The notes under the pieces were generated by a model. It ran no database searches. It was given only the letters and a program-made list of their open reading frames with translations, and was not told the origin of the DNA. Position numbers and translations under genes: made by a program. This document shows, piece by piece, positions 1 to 5,081 of a stretch of 5,760 bases of DNA (position 1 is the stretch's first letter; each line of letters begins with the position of its first letter). This DNA comes from Acidobacteriaceae bacterium (lineage in GTDB: Bacteria; Acidobacteriota; Terriglobia; Terriglobales; Acidobacteriaceae). The stretch covers positions 1-5,760 of the forward strand of contig JASHTU010000300.1 in NCBI GenBank assembly GCA_030040395.1, in the 5' to 3' direction.

Positions 1-189
1 CTGGTCGGCCTGCACGCCACCCACGTCGCGGTGGGCCTCACCGGCCTCATCCTCATCCTCGCCTTGACCCTCTTCGGCAAAGTCAATCGCAGCCACGCCG
101 AGCGCATTCAGATCTTCTCCATGTACTGGCACTTCGTCGACGCCGTGTGGGCGGTGGTTTTTACCGTGGTTTACATTGTGGGGAAGTAG
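1..189 (+). CDS. ctaE: Cytochrome c oxidase subunit III, C-terminal part (partial)
   Basis: The reading frame is open from the first base and ends at TAG 187-189, giving the last 62 residues of a protein that starts upstream. It shows two hydrophobic segments (about residues 9-24 and 45-60 of the fragment) and the family's C-terminal signature YWHFVDAVW at fragment residues 42-50. A HATHV segment lies at 5-9. Subunit III is a core membrane subunit of aa3/caa3 heme-copper oxidases; it binds no metal and supports the stability and proton uptake of subunit I. The fragment ends directly after the last helix, as is normal for the family. The next gene starts 3 nt downstream, so the two are very likely co-transcribed. 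Genes for subunits I and II are expected upstream of the window (inference). The family call is firm; subunit III of a quinol oxidase is a less likely alternative because of the neighbouring c-type cytochromes. Confidence 0.93.
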   Translation: MVGLHATHVAVGLTGLILILALTLFGKVNRSHAERIQIFSMYWHFVDAVWAVVFTVVYIVGK

Positions 190-192
190 CGC

Positions 193-1095
193 ATGACCGA
201 AATCAGTCATAGCCGGGAAAAGCACCGCGAGAACGCGACCATTCACCTGCCCGCGTCCACCGCCTGGCCCATCGTTCTGGCCTTCGGCTGCACCATGGCC
301 GCCGCCGGAATGGTCACCACCACCGGCGTCAGCATCCTGGGCGGCGTGCTCATGCTGGCCGGCTGCATCGGATGGTTCCGCCAGGTGCTGCCCCACGAAC
401 AGCACGAAGAGGTTCCCGTGGTCGAACGGCCCGTGGAGATCGTCTCCACCCGCCCGCTGGTCGAGCACATCCGCCTCAGCCCCGAGCACCGCGCCCATCT
501 GCCCATCGAAACCTACCCCGTGGTCAGCGGCATTCGTGGCGGCATCGCCGGCGGCATCGCCATGATCGTTCCCGCGCTGATCTACGGCCTCATCGCGCAA
601 CACAGCATCTGGTACCCGGTCAATCTCCTCGGCGGCGCCGGCGTAGCCAACTGGCGCAACCCCACCACCGCGCAGATTGCCGCCTTTCACTGGGAGTGGC
701 TTTTCATCGCCATCGCCATTCACGCCACCACCTGCCTGCTCGTCGGCCTCATCTATGGCGCCATGCTGCCCATGTTTCCTCGCCATCCCGTCCTGTTTGG
801 CGGCATTCTCGCGCCTTTGCTCTGGACCGGCCTTCTCTACTCCTTCATGGGCATCATCAATCCGGCTCTCGATGCGCGCATCGCCTGGGGTTGGTTTCTC
901 ATCTCTCAAGTGACCTTCGGCGTCACCGCCGGCCTGGTGGTCTCCAGGCACAGCCGTGTCCTCACCTCGCAATCGCTACCCTTCGCCGCGCGCCTGGGCA
1001 TCGAAGCCCCCGGCTTGATGGGTTCACGGGAGGATGCGGGCCCTCCCTTCGAGAAGCCCCGGCAAGACCAGCGCAACGATCAGGAGAGAAGCTGA
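193..1095 (+). CDS. Polytopic membrane protein with subunit IV-like N terminus, in oxidase operon
   Basis: This 300-residue protein is not one I can name. Residues 1-23 are hydrophilic and are followed by a helical hairpin (about 24-40 and 45-62). The surrounding pattern, HLPASTAWP at 18-26 and GCIGWFRQ at 57-64, resembles small subunit IV proteins of bacterial aa3/caa3 oxidases. A charged linker (about 65-110, rich in Glu/His/Val) leads to a second membrane part with about four helices (113-135, 167-193, 199-221, 231-251). This part begins with a Gly-rich helix, GIRGGIAGGIA (113-123). The tail (252-300) is polar and probably disordered. A GGGGAAG ribosome site (180-186) lies 6 nt before the ATG. 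The gene sits 3 nt after ctaE, and its stop overlaps the next start by 1 nt. Placement and the N-terminal half suggest an accessory subunit or assembly partner of the oxidase or III-IV supercomplex; this is inference. No catalytic or heme motif is evident. Confidence 0.85.
   Translation: MTEISHSREKHRENATIHLPASTAWPIVLAFGCTMAAAGMVTTTGVSILGGVLMLAGCIGWFRQVLPHEQHEEVPVVERPVEIVSTRPLVEHIRLSPEHRAHLPIETYPVVSGIRGGIAGGIAMIVPALIYGLIAQHSIWYPVNLLGGAGVANWRNPTTAQIAAFHWEWLFIAIAIHATTCLLVGLIYGAMLPMFPRHPVLFGGILAPLLWTGLLYSFMGIINPALDARIAWGWFLISQVTFGVTAGLVVSRHSRVLTSQSLPFAARLGIEAPGLMGSREDAGPPFEKPRQDQRNDQERS
1083..1086 (+). promoter_or_regulatory. Ribosome binding site deciding the diheme cytochrome start
   Basis: GGAG lies 8 nt before the ATG at 1095. 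In-frame ATGs at 1107 and 1143 have no comparable purine-rich site in front, although the 1143 start would leave a more compact signal peptide. This favours 1095, which also gives the coupled TGATG junction with the preceding gene. Confidence 0.6.
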
Positions 1096-1910
1096 TGCGC
1101 CCCGCGATGCGTCCTGGTACGCGCCTTTGGACGCATTTTGCCATGCGCCTTGTCGCGCTCCTCGCCGCCGCGCCCCTAGCGCTGCTCGGGGGCTGCCATT
1201 CCGCGCCAGGCTATCCACCGCAATCCGAGGGGCCTCCCAGCAGCATCACCGATTTCGCCACTCTTTACTCCCAGAACTGCGCCGCTTGCCACGGGCGCAA
1301 CGGACAGGATGGTCCGGCTCTCGACCTGAACAACCCCGAATACCTTGCCCTGGTCGACGACGCCTCGCTCCGCAAATGGACCGCCGAGGGCGTGGCCGGC
1401 ACGGAGATGCCCGCCTTCGCGGAATCTTCCGGCGGCATGTTAACCAGCGCCCAAATCGACGCCCTGGTTGCGGGCATGCGCAAAGCCTGGGCCAAGCCGA
1501 ACGCCTTCGCCGGAGCCGCTCCGCCGCCCTATGCCCAAGCCAAGTCCGGCGATCCCCATCGCGGCGAGCAAGCCTACAAAGCCAGTTGTGCCGGCTGCCA
1601 CCAGAATTCCCCTGATGAACAAATCACCAACTCGGCTTATCTCGCTCTGGTCAGCGATCAGGGGTTGCGCACCATCACCATTGCCGGCCGGCCCGACATC
1701 GCCCAGCCCGACTGGCGCCATGACGCCCCCGGCGGCAAGTTGACCACCCCGCTCACCGCCGCGGATGTAAACGACATCGTCGCCTACCTGGGTTCGCTTC
1801 GCAATCCCGTTGCGCTGACGCAAGCCCCAGCGCAGGCCGTCGACCAACCCGCGGTTTCAAAAAAGCGCCAAACTCTTTCCGCATCCCGAGCCGTAGGAGG
1901 ATCAAATTAA
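1095..1910 (+). CDS. Diheme cytochrome c lipoprotein (QcrC-like position)
   Basis: A 271-residue electron carrier. Residues 1-33 form a basic N-region and hydrophobic segment ending in a lipobox, LLGGC, with Cys34 as the predicted lipidated residue; the mature protein would be anchored outside the cytoplasmic membrane. There are two heme c attachment motifs, CAACH (62-66) and CAGCH (165-169). The two heme domains are a visible tandem duplication: NPEYLALV (80-87) aligns with NSAYLALV (179-186), and the alignment runs gap-free for about 29 residues. In domain 1 the axial ligand is probably Met105 (TEMPAF). The aligned residue in domain 2 is Gln204 (IAQPDW), and no Met occurs after residue 165. 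The tail (about 240-271) is Ala/Pro/Gln rich and likely flexible. The gene lies between the oxidase genes and the Rieske gene, the slot held by diheme qcrC in actinobacterial ctaE-qcrCAB clusters. It probably carries electrons between complex III and the oxidase. An upstream extension of this frame overlaps the previous gene and is Arg/His/Pro-rich, so it was rejected. Confidence 0.92.
   Translation: MRPAMRPGTRLWTHFAMRLVALLAAAPLALLGGCHSAPGYPPQSEGPPSSITDFATLYSQNCAACHGRNGQDGPALDLNNPEYLALVDDASLRKWTAEGVAGTEMPAFAESSGGMLTSAQIDALVAGMRKAWAKPNAFAGAAPPPYAQAKSGDPHRGEQAYKASCAGCHQNSPDEQITNSAYLALVSDQGLRTITIAGRPDIAQPDWRHDAPGGKLTTPLTAADVNDIVAYLGSLRNPVALTQAPAQAVDQPAVSKKRQTLSASRAVGGSN
1895..1900 (+). promoter_or_regulatory. 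Orphan consensus Shine-Dalgarno at end of diheme cytochrome gene
   Basis: A perfect AGGAGG lies within the last codons of the diheme cytochrome gene, 44 nt before the Rieske start. No ATG, GTG or TTG follows at a usable distance. The Rieske frame has a stop (TGA 1936-1938), so it cannot begin there. It may be chance (Gly-Gly codons) or a relic of an earlier start. Confidence 0.3.
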
Positions 1911-1929
1911 ACGCGGTCAGCCACTCCGA

Positions 1930-1934
1930 GGGAG
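1930..1934 (+). promoter_or_regulatory. Ribosome binding site for the Rieske GTG start
   Basis: GGGAG lies 10 nt before the GTG at 1945. An in-frame TGA at 1936-1938 rules out any earlier start. The ATG at 1935 is in another frame and opens a product rich in Arg and Pro that lacks any Rieske motif, so the GTG start is preferred. Confidence 0.6.
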
Positions 1935-1944
1935 ATGAAAATCC

Positions 1945-2577
1945 GTGACAGAAAACGAGCCATCCCAACCCCAGACTTCCGCCCCTCCAGCCGTCACCGC
2001 GCTCTCCGAGCCCTCTGCCGGCGTCCAGGATCCCCGACTCGTCTCCCGCCGCTGGCTCCTTTTCAAGGCCAGTATCGCCGTCAACGCCCTCGTCGGCGCC
2101 GCGCTTGCCATTCCCATTGTCCGCTACCTCTTCGCTCCCTGGCGCAAAGACTCGAGTTACGACTCCTGGGTCTCGCTCGGCCATATCGACACTTTCCCTG
2201 CCGGCCAAACCCGTCTTGCCGTCTACAAGGATCCCTTCAGCCAGCCGCTGGATGGCCTCACCGACAACGTCGCCTGCTACGTGCGCCGTGTGGCCGCTGA
2301 CCAGTTCCAGGTCTTCGCCGTGAACTGCGCCCATCTCGGCTGCCCGGTGCGCTGGTTTCCGCAGTCGCAGCTTTTCATGTGCCCGTGTCATGGCGGCGTC
2401 TATTACGCCGACGGCTCGCGCGCCTCCGGCCCCCCTGAGCGCGGCCTGTTCACCTATCCCTGGAAAATCGTCTCCGGCGAGCTGCACATCTTCGCCGGCC
2501 AAATGCCCACTCTGTCGAACTCGGCCAAGCTCGTCAACATCTCCATCGGAGAAGGAAAGAGTCCATGCCGCGGATGA
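1945..2577 (+). CDS. qcrA: Rieske [2Fe-2S] protein of the bc-type quinol:cytochrome c oxidoreductase
   Basis: A 210-residue iron-sulfur subunit that takes the first electron from quinol at the Qo site and passes it to a c heme. A Tat-like motif, SRRWLLFK (34-41), precedes the single N-terminal membrane helix (about 37-59), as expected for a Rieske protein folded with its cluster before export. The cluster-binding motifs are CAHLGC (128-133) and CPCHGG (146-151). Ligands are Cys128, His130, Cys146 and His149, and Cys133-Cys148 is the expected disulfide. The flexible Pro loop follows as SGPPERG (161-167). The residue matching the Ser that hydrogen-bonds the cluster in bc1/b6f proteins is Gly151, while the nearby Tyr (Tyr153) is kept; this points to a lowered cluster potential. 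Translation begins at GTG. The 3' end overlaps the cytochrome b start by 13 nt, so the two are probably translationally coupled. The family call is firm. Confidence 0.95.
   Translation: MTENEPSQPQTSAPPAVTALSEPSAGVQDPRLVSRRWLLFKASIAVNALVGAALAIPIVRYLFAPWRKDSSYDSWVSLGHIDTFPAGQTRLAVYKDPFSQPLDGLTDNVACYVRRVAADQFQVFAVNCAHLGCPVRWFPQSQLFMCPCHGGVYYADGSRASGPPERGLFTYPWKIVSGELHIFAGQMPTLSNSAKLVNISIGEGKSPCRG
2553..2556 (+). promoter_or_regulatory. Ribosome binding site deciding the cytochrome b/c start
   Basis: AGGA, within a purine-rich run (2548-2561), lies 8 nt before the ATG at 2565. A second in-frame ATG at 2574 overlaps the Rieske stop as ATGA, but it is 17 nt from this site. The 2565 start is therefore favoured; the difference is only three residues. 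Confidence 0.5.
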
Positions 2578-4076
2578 AGCCAAGCCAACGCATCTACGCC
2601 TGGTTCGAGCAGCGCCTTCAACTCGAGGGCCCTATCGCGGACGCGGCCTTCCACCCCGTCCCGCGCACCACCGCAAGCTGGTTTTACGTCTTTGGCAGCG
2701 CCGCCTTCACGCTGTTCCTTTTGCAGGTCGTCACCGGCATCCTGCTCGCCCTTGTCTATGTCCCCTCCGCCGGCGAAGCCTGGAACAGCCTCAACGTCCT
2801 CAATCATCAAATTCCGCTCGGCTGGTATTTGCGCGCTCTCCACGGATGGGGATCGAACTTCATGGTCGCCATTGTCTTCATCCACATGACCCAGGTTTTT
2901 CTCTTCGGCGCCTATAAATATCCCCGCGAGCTCACCTGGACTTTTGGCGTCTTCCTCCTCATCCTGACCCTCGGCATGGCCTTCACCGGCCAGGTGCTGC
3001 GCTTCGATCAGGACGCCTATTGGGGCCTCGGCATCGGCGTTTCCATGGTCAGCCGCGTGCCCCTCATCGGCGGCGGGCTGGTTCACATCTTGCTCGGCGG
3101 TCCCATCATCGCCGGCGCCACCCTCGCCCGCTTCTTCGATCTCCACGTCTTCGTCATTCCCGGCCTGTTGCTGGGGTTCGCCCTGCTCCACATATGGATG
3201 GTGCTTAAGCTCGGCGTCAACGAGTGGCCCATGCCCGGGCGCCTGGTCCGCCGCTCCACCTACGTCGCGGAGTACAACCGCCTCGCCCACGAGGACGGCA
3301 TTCCTTTCCTCCCCGGCGCATTCTGGAAAGATCTGGCTTTCTCCGCGGCCATCGTCGCCGCCGTCGCCGTCTGCGCCTACTTTTTCGGTCCTAGCGGTCC
3401 CGGCGGCCCGCCCGATCCCGCCATCATCCAAACCAATCCCAAGCCTGACTTCCCCTTCCTCTGGATCTTCTCCATCCTCGCCTATCTCCCGCCCGCGCTG
3501 GAGACGCCCGTCATCCTCATCGCACCCATCCTCGCTCTCCTCGCGCTGTTCGCCGTTCCCTTCGTCGCCGGCGAGGGCGAAAAAAGCTGGACTCGCCGTC
3601 CCGTCGCGGTGCTCGCCGTGGCCCTCATCGCCGTAGCCTGGGGTGAGTTCACCCAACTCGCCGGCACCACTCCCTGGAGCCCGCATATGGAAGCCTGGAG
3701 CTCCGATCCCATCCCCGTCCATTACCTGCGCAACGCCACTCCGCTGGTGCGCCAGGGCGCCAACGTCTTCCAGGAAAAGCAGTGCCGCAACTGCCATTCC
3801 ATTGGCGGCTTGGGCGGTCAGCGCGGCCCCGCCCTCGACGACGTGGCCACGCGTATGACTCGCGACCAGATGCGCTTCAAAGTGGTTACCGGCGGCGGCA
3901 ACATGCCCGCCTTCGGCAAAGATCTTTCTCCGGCGGAGATCGAGGCCTTGGTCGCTTATCTCTCCACCCTCCACCCCGCCAACGAGCGCCCTGCATACAC
4001 TCCCTCCCGGCCCTACACCGACACCGGTTCGCCGGCCGCCACGCCGCCTCCGGCCGCATCCGGGTCCACCCCATGA
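2565..4076 (+). CDS. Cytochrome b fused to C-terminal monoheme cytochrome c
   Basis: A 503-residue core subunit of the quinol:cytochrome c oxidoreductase; it carries the quinone sites and passes electrons across the membrane. Residues 1-220 are a cytochrome b N-terminal domain with four helices. Heme ligands are His93 and His107 (helix B) and His194 and His209 (helix D). The 15-residue step in helix D matches b6-type proteins rather than mitochondrial cytochrome b. Residues about 250-365 form the C-terminal domain, with helices near 256-275, 299-330 and 346-365. Its Qo motif position reads PDFP (294-297) instead of PEWY. Residues about 389-470 are a class I cytochrome c with CRNCH (407-411) and axial Met447 (GGNMPAFG), followed by a Pro/Ala/Thr-rich tail. 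Val42 stands where b6-type proteins have the Cys that binds the extra heme c. The start overlaps the Rieske gene by 13 nt, and the stop overlaps ctaG by 4 nt. Unlike Bacillus, which splits this protein as qcrB plus qcrC, all parts are in one chain. Confidence 0.95.
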   Translation: MPRMKPSQRIYAWFEQRLQLEGPIADAAFHPVPRTTASWFYVFGSAAFTLFLLQVVTGILLALVYVPSAGEAWNSLNVLNHQIPLGWYLRALHGWGSNFMVAIVFIHMTQVFLFGAYKYPRELTWTFGVFLLILTLGMAFTGQVLRFDQDAYWGLGIGVSMVSRVPLIGGGLVHILLGGPIIAGATLARFFDLHVFVIPGLLLGFALLHIWMVLKLGVNEWPMPGRLVRRSTYVAEYNRLAHEDGIPFLPGAFWKDLAFSAAIVAAVAVCAYFFGPSGPGGPPDPAIIQTNPKPDFPFLWIFSILAYLPPALETPVILIAPILALLALFAVPFVAGEGEKSWTRRPVAVLAVALIAVAWGEFTQLAGTTPWSPHMEAWSSDPIPVHYLRNATPLVRQGANVFQEKQCRNCHSIGGLGGQRGPALDDVATRMTRDQMRFKVVTGGGNMPAFGKDLSPAEIEALVAYLSTLHPANERPAYTPSRPYTDTGSPAATPPPAASGSTP

Positions 4077-4954
4077 TCGAAACCACCACCGTCTCCGACC
4101 TCTTCACTCAATGGGATATTCCCTGGGTGGTCACCTCGACGCTTGCCGTCACCGGCCTCGTCTACGTGCGCGGCTTCCGGCGCATCCGTCGCACCCGCCC
4201 CGCGCAATTCCCCGCTTGGCGCCTCTGGACCTTCCTCGGCGGCCTCTTTGCCCTCTTTGTCGCCGTCTCCTCACCCCTCGACACCTTCAGCGAATCCCTG
4301 CTCTTCATGCACATGGCGCAGCATTTCGTGCTCATGTCCATCGCCCCGCCGCTTATCGTCTTCGGTGCTCCCGTGGTCCCCATGCTGCGCGGCCTGCCGC
4401 ACTGGTGTCTCCGCCTGCTCCGTCCGCTCTTCGTCAGCCAGGCGCTGCCCGCCGCCGGCCGCTTCCTAACCCGCCCCCGCGTGGCATGGCTCGCCATGAC
4501 CATCGCCTATATCGGATGGCACATTCCCAGCGCCTACGAGTTCGCGCTCTCCTCGGAAAACTGGCACAACTGCGAGCACGCCTGCTTCTTCTTCACCAAC
4601 CTCCTCTTCTGGTGGCCCGTCATTCGCCCCTGGCCCACGCGCGCCTCGTTTTCGCCCTGGCTTCTGGTCCCTTATCTGCTCTTGATGGATGTGGTCAACA
4701 CCATCGTCTCCGCCTTCCTCTGCTTCAGCGGCCGGGTGCTGTATCCCAGCTACGCGGCCATCCCCCGCCCCTTCGGCCTCGGCGCCTTGAACGACCAGGT
4801 CGCCGCCGGCGCCTTCATGTGGATCTGCGGAAGCATGGTCTTCGTCATTCCCGCCGTCATTGTTGTGGCCCAGCTTCTCTCGCCTACCCTCACCACCTCC
4901 CGCGCCCAGGCTCCCATTCTTCACCCGCCCTCGGCCGCGCTCACCCGGCGCTGA
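4073..4954 (+). CDS. ctaG: CtaG-type cytochrome c oxidase (caa3) assembly factor
   Basis: A 293-residue polytopic membrane protein of the caa3_CtaG family, required for assembly of the copper-containing centre of caa3-type oxidases. It is unrelated to the single-helix CtaG/Cox11 proteins. About seven hydrophobic segments are visible (near 18-32, 52-66, 78-105, 138-152, 169-187, 196-217 and 243-269). Likely metal-site residues are the family's His pattern: FMHMAQH (His80, His84), GWHIP (His150) and WHNCEH (His165, His169), together with LNDQVAAGAFMW (239-250). The ATG overlaps the cytochrome b/c stop as ATGA. No clear ribosome site precedes it, so translation is probably coupled. Its place behind the quinol oxidoreductase supports the view that complexes III and IV are made together here. 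The last 25 residues are polar and Ala/Pro-rich. Confidence 0.93.
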   Translation: MIETTTVSDLFTQWDIPWVVTSTLAVTGLVYVRGFRRIRRTRPAQFPAWRLWTFLGGLFALFVAVSSPLDTFSESLLFMHMAQHFVLMSIAPPLIVFGAPVVPMLRGLPHWCLRLLRPLFVSQALPAAGRFLTRPRVAWLAMTIAYIGWHIPSAYEFALSSENWHNCEHACFFFTNLLFWWPVIRPWPTRASFSPWLLVPYLLLMDVVNTIVSAFLCFSGRVLYPSYAAIPRPFGLGALNDQVAAGAFMWICGSMVFVIPAVIVVAQLLSPTLTTSRAQAPILHPPSAALTRR

Positions 4955-5081
4955 CCGGCCTGGAAAACCTCCGGCAATGCCAGGGGTCTCCCCACTTGAA
5001 TAGCAGCCCACATTTTCGCCTCTGCGCACCGCCGTGTATCGTGGTATGCGTTCGCAGAATTCGCGCCCCGGGAGGGTCATT
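4955..5081. other. Intergenic gap separating the respiratory operon from the next gene
   Basis: This 127-nt gap is by far the longest in the window and probably marks the end of the operon. It holds one short perfect inverted repeat (GGGG-TCT-CCCC, 4983-4993) with no T-run after it, so it is not a convincing intrinsic terminator. A TATCGT at 5037-5042 could act as a -10 element, but no good -35 lies at the right distance. The downstream gene's ribosome site GGGAGG (5070-5075) ends 6 nt before its ATG. Any promoter for that gene is expected here but cannot be placed. Confidence 0.5.

Noticed and set aside
537..560. Imperfect tandem repeat of GGCGGCATCGCC
   Set aside because: It encodes the Gly-rich helix GGIAGGIA of the membrane protein and is explained by coding, not by a separate DNA element.
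372..1094. Upstream extension of the diheme cytochrome frame
   Set aside because: The extension is Arg/His/Pro-rich and overlaps the membrane protein in another frame. The lipoprotein signal and the ribosome site place the start at 1095.
1753..2583. A 276-codon minus-strand frame across the Rieske gene
   Set aside because: Antisense shadow of the Rieske and diheme cytochrome genes, low-complexity composition and no plausible ribosome site or family.
2454..3974. A 506-codon open frame on the minus strand across the cytochrome b/c gene
   Set aside because: It lies antisense to a gene with unmistakable heme motifs. Its product is very rich in Glu, Asp and Gly with no domain; it arises from the C-ending codon bias of the + strand gene.
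4983..4993. GGGG-TCT-CCCC inverted repeat after ctaG as a terminator
   Set aside because: The stem is only 4 bp and no T-run follows; such short repeats are common by chance in high-GC DNA.
5013..5042. Possible sigma-70 promoter (TTTTCG ... TATCGT) before the oxidoreductase gene
   Set aside because: The -35 part matches the consensus at only two positions; it cannot be supported from sequence alone.
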